This document shows, piece by piece, positions 17,800-25,718 of a stretch of DNA of 64,000 nt; the stretch's first letter is position 1, and each line of letters starts with the position of its first letter. The notes under the pieces were generated by a model. It was not told the DNA's origin, made no database searches, and saw only the letters and a list, made by a program, of their open reading frames with translations. Source of the DNA: Lutibacter sp. B1. GTDB lineage: Bacteria; Bacteroidota; Bacteroidia; Flavobacteriales; Flavobacteriaceae. The DNA lies in assembly GCF_012524075.1 (NCBI RefSeq), contig NZ_JAAZUI010000001.1, positions 248,001 to 312,000 on the forward strand, written 5' to 3'. The translations under genes were made by a program, and so were the position numbers.

Positions 17800-17849
17800 T
17801 ATCGACAAAAGTACAAAGATATTTTAGCACAAAATATCGACAAAAGTAC
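17800..17849 (-). promoter_or_regulatory. Tandem hemA promoter repeats
   Basis: A 15-bp direct repeat GTACTTTTGTCGATA (minus strand) occurs at 17800-17814 and 17835-17849, 35 bp apart. Each copy contains TACTTTTG, a match to the TAnnTTTG -7 element, so two tandem promoters or a promoter plus duplicated operator precede hemA. The proximal one would start transcription about 20 nt before the ATG at 17778. Confidence 0.6.
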
Positions 17850-17954
17850 TAATATTAGCGATATAAGTTATTTTAGCTAATTTAGAAGTGTTCTAAATTA
17901 ACAAAAACAAAGGTAAAATTATTAATTATTAGCAAAATTAAGGGTTTAAATATA

Positions 17955-17966
17955 TGACAAATATCA
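17955..17966 (+). promoter_or_regulatory. Imperfect FNR-type dyad upstream of the AraC regulator
   Basis: TGAC-AAAT-ATCA differs from the TGAT-N4-ATCA core by one base. Its centre is about 54 bp from the centre of the -7 element at 18011-18018, close to a class I (-61.5) activator position. It is weaker than the two perfect sites at 3228 and 20667. Confidence 0.3.
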
Positions 17967-18010
17967 TTTATAGAGATTTAAAAAATAGTTCTAAGTATTA
18001 TTTTTTATTG

Positions 18011-18018
18011 TACATTTG
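18011..18018 (+). promoter_or_regulatory. Promoter -7 element for the AraC regulator
   Basis: TACATTTG matches TAnnTTTG and lies 36 bp before the chosen start at 18055. It overlaps the alternative upstream ATG at 18016, which argues against that start. Confidence 0.55.
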
Positions 18019-18054
18019 CAGTTGTTAGTTGAGTTAAATTTAAAAAAATACTCT

Positions 18055-18948
18055 ATGAAAACCAATTTAGAGAATTATAAAAACATCGATAAAAGTACTA
18101 ACTTAATTTTTGATGAAAAAGATACTTTTAAAGTATTTCATTTCAACAACTTATCATCTCAGAACGAATTATTTAAGCATAGTTTAAAAGACAATTATAT
18201 ACAAATATATTTTTGTGCCGAAAATCAATGTTGTGTTGCTTTTAACTTTGAACATTGCGCTTTAAATTTAGCTTCAGGAAATTCAGGCATGGTTTATTTT
18301 AAGGATGAAAAAATGAATATTCTTTTTAATTTACCACCAAAAGCTGAACTTATTGCTATTTTAATCTCAATTGAATATTTCCATTCATTATTCTCTATTG
18401 AAGGTAATTTCCTATTTAATTTCAATAGTTTTAAAGTTGGCAAACCAATTATTGAACCTAAAGAAATTAACACATCTATTAAAATAATTTTAAACCAATT
18501 GGTATCTAAACAAATTAACGAATCGCTTAGACCAATTTACATTAAGGGAAAAGTATACGAATTATTAAGTCATTACTTTAGTACACCACCTGAAGATGAA
18601 GGTGAGCATTGCCCTTATATTGCTAATGAAGAAACCGTTAGTAAAATTAAACACGCCAAAGAAATAATAATTGAAGAAATGAACAATCCTCCTTCTTTAG
18701 CCGATTTATCTAAAGAAGTTGGTCTCAATATAAAAAAATTAAAAACTGACTTTAAAGAGTTTTATGGTGTTCCTGTTTTTACTTTTCTATTAAACTACAA
18801 AATGGAACAAGCAAAAAAATTATTACAGGAACAACAACTAAATGTAAATGAAATTGCAGTACATCTTGGATACAGTACTTCAAGCCATTTTATAGCAGCA
18901 TTTAAAAGAAAATTTGGTATTACACCCAAACAATTTGCAAAAACATAA
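18055..18948 (+). CDS. AraC-family regulator beside heme genes
   Basis: This 297-residue protein has an N-terminal sensor-like region (1 to about 190) and a C-terminal AraC-type double helix-turn-helix (about 200-297; SLADLSKEVGLNIKKLKTDF and IAVHLGYSTSSHFIAAFKRK, ending TPKQFAK). The sensor has a cysteine cluster, CAENQCCVAFNFEHC, and a Cys186-Pro dipeptide (EHCPYI), which resembles a heme-regulatory CP motif. It is divergent from hemA and 3 bp before hemH, so it is a candidate local regulator of heme synthesis (inference). The start at 18055 is preferred because the -7 element covers the upstream ATG. Confidence 0.85.
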   Translation: MKTNLENYKNIDKSTNLIFDEKDTFKVFHFNNLSSQNELFKHSLKDNYIQIYFCAENQCCVAFNFEHCALNLASGNSGMVYFKDEKMNILFNLPPKAELIAILISIEYFHSLFSIEGNFLFNFNSFKVGKPIIEPKEINTSIKIILNQLVSKQINESLRPIYIKGKVYELLSHYFSTPPEDEGEHCPYIANEETVSKIKHAKEIIIEEMNNPPSLADLSKEVGLNIKKLKTDFKEFYGVPVFTFLLNYKMEQAKKLLQEQQLNVNEIAVHLGYSTSSHFIAAFKRKFGITPKQFAKT

Positions 18949-18951
18949 TTA

Positions 18952-19965
18952 ATGAAAGGAGCATTACTAGTAAATTTAGGTTCGCCAGACAGTACGTCGG
19001 TTAAAGACGTAAAAACATATTTAGATGAATTTTTAATGGATAAAAGAGTTATTGACACTCCTTATTTATTAAGAGCTTTTATTGTAAAAGGAATTATTTT
19101 AAATACACGTCCAAAAAAATCTGCCGAAGCTTATAAAAAAATATGGTGGGATGAAGGTTCTCCACTAATAGTTTTATCTAACAGATTACTTAAAAAAGTT
19201 CAAAAAAACTCTAGCGTACCGGTTGAAGTAGCTATGAGATACAGGAAACCTTCAATTAAAACTGGTATCGAAAAATTAGCACAACAAGGTGTTACCGAAA
19301 TTTTATTAATTCCGTTGTACCCACAATTTGCAATGGCAACCACCGAAACTATAACTGTTTTGGCTGAAAAAATTGTTAAAAAACATTTTCCGGAAGTAAC
19401 CTTAACAAATGTTCCGGCTTTTTACAATAAACAAGATTATATTGAAGTTTTAAGTGATAGCATAAAAAAAGAAATAGAGAAAACAGCACCTGAACATATT
19501 TTATTTTCATACCACGGTGTTCCTGAGCGTCACATAAAAAAATCGGATATTACAAAATCTCATTGTAAAATAGATGGAAGTTGTTGTAAAACACCTTCTC
19601 CGGCACACGAGTTTTGTTACCGACATCAATGCTATGCAACAACAGAAAACGTTGCAAAACAACTACATTTAAAAGAAGGAAGCTACAGTACTTCTTTCCA
19701 ATCGCGTTTGGGAAAAGATCCTTGGTTACAACCATATACCGACCAAACAATAGACAATTTTGCTAAAAGCGGCGTAAAAAATTTAGCAGTTGTTACACCT
19801 GCTTTTGTTTCAGATTGTTTAGAAACTTTAGAAGAAATTGGTATGGAAGCCAAACATTCTTTTATTGAAAATGGCGGTGAGCATTTTTCAACAATTCCTT
19901 GTTTAAATGACGATGAAAATTGGACAAAAACAGTAGCAAAATGGATCAATAACTGGGCAAAATAA
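18952..19965 (+). CDS. hemH: Ferrochelatase with internal cysteine-rich segment
   Basis: This 337-residue ferrochelatase inserts Fe(II) into protoporphyrin IX. GALLVNLGSPDS, SYHGVPERH (catalytic His) and a C-terminal FVSDCLETLEEI (metal-site Glu) are present. Residues 205-227 contain five cysteines (Cys205, 211, 212, 222, 227), the place and pattern of the internal segment that ligates a [2Fe-2S] cluster in one described class of bacterial ferrochelatases. The gene follows the AraC regulator by 3 bp and precedes hemJ by 5 bp, forming a compact operon. Confidence 0.96.
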   Translation: MKGALLVNLGSPDSTSVKDVKTYLDEFLMDKRVIDTPYLLRAFIVKGIILNTRPKKSAEAYKKIWWDEGSPLIVLSNRLLKKVQKNSSVPVEVAMRYRKPSIKTGIEKLAQQGVTEILLIPLYPQFAMATTETITVLAEKIVKKHFPEVTLTNVPAFYNKQDYIEVLSDSIKKEIEKTAPEHILFSYHGVPERHIKKSDITKSHCKIDGSCCKTPSPAHEFCYRHQCYATTENVAKQLHLKEGSYSTSFQSRLGKDPWLQPYTDQTIDNFAKSGVKNLAVVTPAFVSDCLETLEEIGMEAKHSFIENGGEHFSTIPCLNDDENWTKTVAKWINNWAK

Positions 19966-19970
19966 CTTCA

Positions 19971-20522
19971 ATGGAATATCTCTATATAAAATCGTTGCAC
20001 ATTATTTTTATTACAACTTGGTTTGCCGGTCTTTTTTACATCATCCGCTTATTCATTTATTTTAAAGAAGCTGAAGAAAAACCTGAAGTTGAAAAACAAA
20101 TATTGCAAAAACAGTATAAACTAATGATTAAAAGGCTTTGGTACATTATTACTTGGCCTTCAGCAATTTTAGCTTCTATTTTTGCTCTTTGGTTATTAAT
20201 TTTACAACCATTTTGGCTGGAAGCTACATGGATGCAAATTAAATTAGCCTGTGTAGCAGCTCTTTATGCTTATCACTGGACCTGTCAAATTATGTATAAC
20301 CAAGTTGAAAAAGGGTATTTAAATTTCTCCTCTTTTGCTTTAAGAATTTGGAATGAAGTTGCTACTATTATTCTTTTTGCTTGTGTATTTTTGGTAGTAT
20401 TAAAAAACACCTTTGGTTGGATATTTGGAGTAGTTGGTATAGTAGGTATTTCAGTTTTACTAATGCTAGGTATAAAACTTTATAAAAATATTAGAGAAAA
20501 AAACAGTTGGGATAAAAATTAA
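19971..20522 (+). CDS. hemJ: HemJ-type protoporphyrinogen IX oxidase
   Basis: This 183-residue membrane protein has about four to five transmembrane helices. The N-terminal helix with KSLHIIFITTWFAGLFYIIRLF contains the conserved His and the WFAGLFY signature of HemJ (UPF0093). A long charged loop (residues 31-58) precedes a second helix pair. HemJ oxidises protoporphyrinogen IX to protoporphyrin IX, the step between HemN and HemH. It completes the pathway in this window. Confidence 0.9.
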   Translation: MEYLYIKSLHIIFITTWFAGLFYIIRLFIYFKEAEEKPEVEKQILQKQYKLMIKRLWYIITWPSAILASIFALWLLILQPFWLEATWMQIKLACVAALYAYHWTCQIMYNQVEKGYLNFSSFALRIWNEVATIILFACVFLVVLKNTFGWIFGVVGIVGISVLLMLGIKLYKNIREKNSWDKN

Positions 20523-20565
20523 TTATTTTATTAAATACTCAACAACTATTCAATTTACTTAAATT

Positions 20566-20600
20566 GTTAAAAAGAATACTCTAAAATTCTTTTTAACTTT
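20566..20600 (+). terminator. Probable terminator after hemJ
   Basis: A perfect 12-bp inverted repeat, GTTAAAAAGAAT with ATTCTTTTTAAC, has an 8-nt loop and lies 44 bp after hemJ. It is AT-rich with only a short T-run afterwards, so its strength is uncertain. Confidence 0.55.
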
Positions 20601-20666
20601 ACAAGAATTAAAAGCTTTTATTGAATTTTTAATATTCTGTATATCAACTACTTATAATAGCTAAAG

Positions 20667-20709
20667 TGATTAAAATCATATAAATTTCAAATTATATTTT
20701 ATAAATTTA
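20667..20709 (+). promoter_or_regulatory. FNR/CRP-type operator plus -7 element for the ior operon
   Basis: TGAT-TAAA-ATCA (20667-20678) is identical to the dyad before the cytochrome locus. TAAATTTA (20702-20709) follows after the same 23-bp gap, and the iorA ATG is 37 bp further on. Identical operator, spacing and -7 sequence before two anaerobic-type operons indicate common activation by an FNR/CRP-family protein (inference). Confidence 0.6.
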
Positions 20710-20746
20710 TGATATTATAAAACATCATTTTATAAATCATTTTTTT

Positions 20747-22363
20747 ATGAAAAAACTTCTTTTAGGAAATGAAGCAGTTGCACAAGGTGCAATTGATGCC
20801 GGTCTTTCCGGTGTTTATGCTTATCCGGGAACTCCATCAACAGAAATAACAGAATATATACAGCGTTCAAAAACTTCAAAAGAATTAAATATTCACTCAC
20901 AATGGTCAGTGAACGAAAAAACAGCTATGGAAGCCGCCTTAGGCATGTCATACGCAGGTAAAAGAGCAATGGCTGTTATGAAACATGTGGGCTTAAATGT
21001 TGCTGCTGATGCATTTATGAACATGTCCGTATCCGGTATCAATGGCGGATTAGTTGTTGTTGTAGCAGATGATCCTTCAATGCATTCATCACAAAACGAA
21101 CAAGATTCCAGATATTATGGAAAATTTGCAATGGTACCCATATTAGAGCCGTCCAATCAACAAGAAGCGTATGACATTACAAAATACGCTTTTGATTTAT
21201 CTGAAATACTTGGTTTACCTGTTTTAATAAGAATGGTAACACGTTTATCACACTCAAGAGCAGGTATAATTTTAGGAAAAAGAATTCCGCAAAACAACAT
21301 TAAGTTACCTAAAATTCCTACTCAATTTCAGTTAATCCCAATGCATGCTCGCGGCAGATATAAACATTTAGTGAGTATTCAATCTGATATACAGGAAAAT
21401 TCTGAAAACAGTTACTTTAACCAGCTTATTAAAGCTCCAAATACATCTTTAGGAATAATTGCTTCGGGTATTGCCTATAATTATTTAATGGAAAATTTTG
21501 AAGATGCAGATTGCCCTTATCCTATTTTAAAAATTTCACAATATCCTATTCCAAAAAAACCTGTTCAATATCTATTTGATACCTGTAAAAAAATATTGGT
21601 TTTAGAAGATGGCTATCCGTTTATTGAAGAAGCTATTTCAGACTTTTTAGGGAAAAACAAAAAAATTATTGGACGTTTAAGCGGTGACATACCAAGAGTT
21701 GGTGAATTAAATCCTGATAATATAGCCAATGCTTTGGGCTTTGATGTTGTAGTAGATGAAAAATTACCTGAAATAGTTAGCAAAAGACCACCTGAACTAT
21801 GTGTAGGCTGTGCTCACAGAGATTTGTTTGATGCTATTAATGAATTAAATAAGGAAATGGGAAGTCAGCAAGTTTTTGGTGATATTGGTTGTTATGCCTT
21901 AGGAGCTTTACCTCCTTACAAAAGTATCAATACGCTTATTGATATGGGAGCATCAATTACAATGGCAAAAGGTGCTTCTGATGCAGGTATTCATCCTTCA
22001 ATAGCAATTATTGGAGATTCTACATTTACACATTCCGGTATGACAGGCTTATTAGATGCTGTTATAGAAAAAACACCTATTACCGTTATAATTTCTGACA
22101 ATTCAACGGTTGCTATGACAGGTGCTCAGGATTCGTCAGCTTCAGGTAGATTAATCGATATTTGCAAAGGCATTGGAGTTGAAGAAAACCATTTAAAAGT
22201 TATTACACCTCTTCATAAAAATTTAACAGAAAATATAAACACCATTAGAGATGAAATAAATTATAAAGGAGTATCGGTCATAATTTCTCAGCGCCCTTGC
22301 GTACAATTACCAAAAGAGAAAAAGGAAAAGCTTAAAGAGCTTAAAAAAGTTTCACTTAATTAG
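20747..22363 (+). CDS. iorA: Indolepyruvate ferredoxin oxidoreductase alpha subunit, lacking the ferredoxin domain
   Basis: IorA oxidatively decarboxylates aryl-pyruvates to aryl-acetyl-CoA with TPP. Residues 1-170 form the N-terminal pyruvate-oxidoreductase-like domain (YAYPGTPSTEITEYI), the middle is the joining domain, and about 350-538 is the TPP-binding domain (ELCVGCAHRDLFDA; IIGDSTFTHSGMTGLLD). Usual IorA proteins exceed 600 residues and end in a two-cluster ferredoxin domain. This one stops after ISQRPCVQLPKEK..., so that domain is absent and no ferredoxin gene is adjacent. It is 8 bp before iorB. Confidence 0.9.
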   Translation: MKKLLLGNEAVAQGAIDAGLSGVYAYPGTPSTEITEYIQRSKTSKELNIHSQWSVNEKTAMEAALGMSYAGKRAMAVMKHVGLNVAADAFMNMSVSGINGGLVVVVADDPSMHSSQNEQDSRYYGKFAMVPILEPSNQQEAYDITKYAFDLSEILGLPVLIRMVTRLSHSRAGIILGKRIPQNNIKLPKIPTQFQLIPMHARGRYKHLVSIQSDIQENSENSYFNQLIKAPNTSLGIIASGIAYNYLMENFEDADCPYPILKISQYPIPKKPVQYLFDTCKKILVLEDGYPFIEEAISDFLGKNKKIIGRLSGDIPRVGELNPDNIANALGFDVVVDEKLPEIVSKRPPELCVGCAHRDLFDAINELNKEMGSQQVFGDIGCYALGALPPYKSINTLIDMGASITMAKGASDAGIHPSIAIIGDSTFTHSGMTGLLDAVIEKTPITVIISDNSTVAMTGAQDSSASGRLIDICKGIGVEENHLKVITPLHKNLTENINTIRDEINYKGVSVIISQRPCVQLPKEKKEKLKELKKVSLN

Positions 22364-22371
22364 TAAAAAAA

Positions 22372-22956
22372 ATGAAAACAAATATAATTTTAGCAGGTGT
22401 AGGCGGACAAGGAATTTTAACCATTGCAGCAATTTTAGATACTGCGGCATTGGAATCTAACCTAAACATCAAACAATCGGAAGTTCATGGTATGAGTCAG
22501 CGTGGCGGTGCTGTGCAATCTCATGTTCGAATTTCTGATAAAGAAATATTTTCAGATTTAATTCCGCAAGGAAAAGCAGATATGATAATTGCTGTTGAGC
22601 CTATGGAATTACTACGCTATTTGCCCTATTTAAAAAAAGACGGTTATTTAATTACAGATATCAATCCGTTTATTAATATTCCTGATTACCCTGAATTAGA
22701 AGATTTATACAATGAAATAAAATCTCACCCAAACAGTATATTAATTGATGCTAAAAAAATAGCCAAAGATTTAGGTAACTCAAAAGCAACAAATATTGTT
22801 TTATTAGGAGCAGCTTCTTCTCTAATTACAATAAATAGCGAAACTTTACAACAGGCTATTAAAACCTTATTTAAAAGAAAAGGTGAACGCATTGTAAACA
22901 AAAATTTAGAAGCTTTTATAATTGGTAAAGAGATGGCTACTGAAATTATTTCATGA
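22372..22956 (+). CDS. iorB: Indolepyruvate ferredoxin oxidoreductase beta subunit
   Basis: This 194-residue subunit belongs to the pyruvate:ferredoxin oxidoreductase gamma-like family. GVGGQGILT near the N-terminus and the SEVHGMSQRGGAVQSHVR motif are diagnostic. It pairs with the alpha subunit encoded 8 bp upstream and overlaps the acyl-CoA synthetase gene by 4 bp (ATGA), so the three proteins are probably made in fixed proportion. Confidence 0.93.
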   Translation: MKTNIILAGVGGQGILTIAAILDTAALESNLNIKQSEVHGMSQRGGAVQSHVRISDKEIFSDLIPQGKADMIIAVEPMELLRYLPYLKKDGYLITDINPFINIPDYPELEDLYNEIKSHPNSILIDAKKIAKDLGNSKATNIVLLGAASSLITINSETLQQAIKTLFKRKGERIVNKNLEAFIIGKEMATEIIS

Positions 22957-25028
22957 AAAACACAGGAATGTTACACGAAAAATTAATTAACCCTAAAAGT
23001 ATTGCTGTTATTGGTGCCTCCAACACTATTCAAACTCCCGGAGGCAAAGTTTTACACAATTTAATAACTCATAATTTTAAAGGAAATTTAATTGCTGTTA
23101 ATCCGAAAGAAACGGAAGTTCAAGGCATTAAATGTTATCAACATATACAAGATATTCCTGAAGTAGATTTAGCAATTATTGCTATTGCCGCAAAATATAC
23201 TTTAGAAACGGTAAAAATTTTAGCCCATCAAAAAAATACCAAAGGATTTATTATTTTCTCGGCAGGTTTTAGTGAAAAAGATAAAGAAGGTAACCAATTA
23301 GAAAAACAAATAACCAACGAAATTAATGCTGTTGGAGGCACTTTATTAGGTCCTAATAACATAGGCTTAATCAACCAAAATTATGCAGGAGTATTTACAA
23401 CTCCTATTCCAAAATTAGATTCAAAAGGTGTAGATTTTATTTCGGGTTCCGGAGCAACGGCGGTTTTTATTATGGAAGCTGCAATGGCTATGGGATTAAC
23501 TTTTTCAAGTGTATATTCAGTAGGAAATTCAGCTCAAATTGGTGTAGAAGAAGTTTTAGAACATTTAGATGAAACTTTTAATCAGGATACCTGTTCAAAA
23601 GTAAAATTACTCTATATTGAAAGTATAGCAAATCCTCAAAAATTACTAAAACACGCGCAATCGTTAATTCAAAAAGGTTGTAAAATAGCCGCCATAAAAG
23701 CAGGAAGTTCTACAGAAGGTAGCCGAGCCGCGAGTTCTCATACAGGAGCAATGGCAAATTCGGATATGGCAGTTGATGCGCTATTTAAAAAAGCAGGTAT
23801 TGTACGCTGTTTTGGCAGAAACGAATTGGTAACTGTTGCAACCATTTTTATGCATTCCAAATTGAAAGGAAAAAATATTGCTATCATTACACACGCAGGT
23901 GGGCCAGCTGTAATGCTAACCGATATTTTATCTAAAAACGGCTTACAAATTCCTGAAATTAAAGGAGAAAAAAGTGAAGAACTGCTGCAAAAATTGTATT
24001 TAGGTTCGTCAATTAGCAATCCAATTGATTTTTTAGCTACCGGAACTGCCGAGCAATTAGAAACAATTATTGATTATTGTGAACATCATTTTGATGATAT
24101 TGATGCAATGATTGTTATTTTTGGAAGTCCAGGTTTATTTGAAGTATACGATGTTTACAATGTGCTTCATAAAAAAATACGAGAATGCAAAAAGCCTATT
24201 TTCAGCATATTACCTTCGGTAGTGAATGTAAAAAATGAGATTGATTCTTTTATTTCAAAAGGAAATACGTGTTTTAATGATGAAGTTTTATTTGGCAATG
24301 CTTTAGGAAAAGTTATAAATACACCAAAACCTACCATAAAAACCTCAATAAATACATTTCAAAACAATCAGCTTATCAAATCAATTATTGAAAGTGCAGA
24401 AAATGGGTATCTAAATCCGAAACAAACCAAAAAATTACTACAAGAAGCAAAAATTCCTGTTGTTGAAGAGTTTATTTGCACTTCAATAAACGATTGCCTA
24501 AATGCTGTTCAAAAAACAAAGTTTCCTGTAGTAATGAAAGTAGTTGGTCCTATTCATAAATCAGATGTTGGAGGCATTATTTTAAACATTAATTCCGAAA
24601 AAAAACTAATCAAATCCTTTTATAAATTAATGCAAGTTAAAGGTACAAAAGCACTTTTAATTCAGCCTATGAAAAAAGGGATTGAACTTTTTATCGGCGT
24701 AAAAAAAGAAGCTGATTTTGGACATTTGATTTTATGTGGTTTAGGTGGAATTTATATTGAAATACTTAAAGATATTCAGTCTAATTTAGCTCCTATCTCA
24801 AAAGAAGAAGCGTTACATATAATTCAGAATTTAAAATCGTTCAAAATACTTCAAGGTATTCGTAATCAAGAAGGTATTAATATTGATTTGTTTGCCGAAA
24901 TAGTTAAAAAAGTTTCTGATTTAGTTACTGTAGTTCCTGAAATTTGTGAACTGGATTTAAATCCGCTTTTAGGAAATCAACAAGAAATTATAGCGGTTGA
25001 TGCCAGAATTAGGATAGAAAAAAATTAG
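22953..25028 (+). CDS. acd: ADP-forming acyl-CoA synthetase (fused alpha-beta)
   Basis: This 691-residue protein is a fusion of the two subunits of NDP-forming acetyl/aryl-acetyl-CoA synthetase. A CoA-binding domain (about 5-130, AVIGASNTIQTPGGKV) leads into succinyl-CoA-synthetase-like domains with the phosphohistidine motif SSHTGAMANSD (around 262). A C-terminal ATP-grasp domain (about 475-691; FPVVMKVVGPIHKSDVGG) follows. It would cleave acyl-CoA to free acid with ATP formation, the natural partner of IorAB for substrate-level phosphorylation. It ends 3 bp before the convergent recR stop, with no obvious terminator between. Confidence 0.9.
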   Translation: MKNTGMLHEKLINPKSIAVIGASNTIQTPGGKVLHNLITHNFKGNLIAVNPKETEVQGIKCYQHIQDIPEVDLAIIAIAAKYTLETVKILAHQKNTKGFIIFSAGFSEKDKEGNQLEKQITNEINAVGGTLLGPNNIGLINQNYAGVFTTPIPKLDSKGVDFISGSGATAVFIMEAAMAMGLTFSSVYSVGNSAQIGVEEVLEHLDETFNQDTCSKVKLLYIESIANPQKLLKHAQSLIQKGCKIAAIKAGSSTEGSRAASSHTGAMANSDMAVDALFKKAGIVRCFGRNELVTVATIFMHSKLKGKNIAIITHAGGPAVMLTDILSKNGLQIPEIKGEKSEELLQKLYLGSSISNPIDFLATGTAEQLETIIDYCEHHFDDIDAMIVIFGSPGLFEVYDVYNVLHKKIRECKKPIFSILPSVVNVKNEIDSFISKGNTCFNDEVLFGNALGKVINTPKPTIKTSINTFQNNQLIKSIIESAENGYLNPKQTKKLLQEAKIPVVEEFICTSINDCLNAVQKTKFPVVMKVVGPIHKSDVGGIILNINSEKKLIKSFYKLMQVKGTKALLIQPMKKGIELFIGVKKEADFGHLILCGLGGIYIEILKDIQSNLAPISKEEALHIIQNLKSFKILQGIRNQEGINIDLFAEIVKKVSDLVTVVPEICELDLNPLLGNQQEIIAVDARIRIEKN

Positions 25029-25031
25029 TTT

Positions 25032-25643
25032 TTATAACGAATTTTCAAACGGAATTCTGTTCACAATACTTCTTCCTAAAGTAACTTCATCAGCATATTC
25101 CAATTCATCTCCTACAGCAATTCCTCTTGCAATAGTTGATGTTTTTATATGATATTTTTCTATCTGTTTAAAAATATAAAAGTTGGTAGTATCGCCTTCA
25201 ATAGTAGAACTCAACGCAAAAATAACTTCTTTTACAGTACCGCTTTTAACTTTTTCAATCAAACTGTCAATGGTTAAATTATGCGGACCAATACCTTCAA
25301 TGGGCGAAATTTTTCCTCCAAGCACGTGGTACAACCCTTTAAATTGAGCTGTGTTTTCAATTGCCATAACATCGCGCACATCTTCAACCACACAAATAAT
25401 TTCTTCATTTCTAGAAGGATTTGCACAAATTTCACACACATCAACATCTGAGATATTATGACATTTCTTACACAATTTTATATCGTCAACCAAATTATTC
25501 AATGCTTCAGACAAGCGATGAGTTTGAGAAGTTGGTTGTTTTAATAAATGCAAAACTAATCTCAAAGCGGTTCTTTTACCAATTCCCGGTAATTGAGATA
25601 CTTCGTTTACAGCATTTTCTAAAAGTTTTGAAGAAAAATTCAT
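25032..25643 (-). CDS. recR: Recombination mediator RecR
   Basis: RecR works with RecF/RecO in loading RecA at gaps. The protein has the helix-hairpin-helix [17 protein letters not shown], a four-cysteine zinc finger (CKKCHNIS...CEIC) and the Toprim motif [15 protein letters not shown] chose the start at 25643 (MNFSSKLLE). The longer version from 25658 would run through the promoter -7 element at 25648-25655. Confidence 0.95.
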   Translation of the reverse strand: MNFSSKLLENAVNEVSQLPGIGKRTALRLVLHLLKQPTSQTHRLSEALNNLVDDIKLCKKCHNISDVDVCEICANPSRNEEIICVVEDVRDVMAIENTAQFKGLYHVLGGKISPIEGIGPHNLTIDSLIEKVKSGTVKEVIFALSSTIEGDTTNFYIFKQIEKYHIKTSTIARGIAVGDELEYADEVTLGRSIVNRIPFENSL

Positions 25644-25647
25644 TTGG

Positions 25648-25655
25648 CAAATGTA
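25648..25655 (-). promoter_or_regulatory. Promoter -7 element for recR (probably leaderless)
   Basis: TACATTTG on the minus strand ends only 4 bp before the recR ATG. Transcription would therefore start at or within a few bases of the start codon. Confidence 0.5.
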
Positions 25656-25718
25656 CAATTAGGAAATGATATTCTCAATAATTTTAGTTTCTTTGTTATT
25701 TCATAATAAAACCAATAA

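Noticed and set aside
17808-17808. Upstream hemA start (431-residue form)
   Set aside because: The ATG overlaps a TACTTTTG -7 element, and homology starts at the later Met.
18016-18054. 13-residue N-terminal extension of the AraC regulator
   Set aside because: The ATG is inside the TACATTTG promoter element at 18011-18018.
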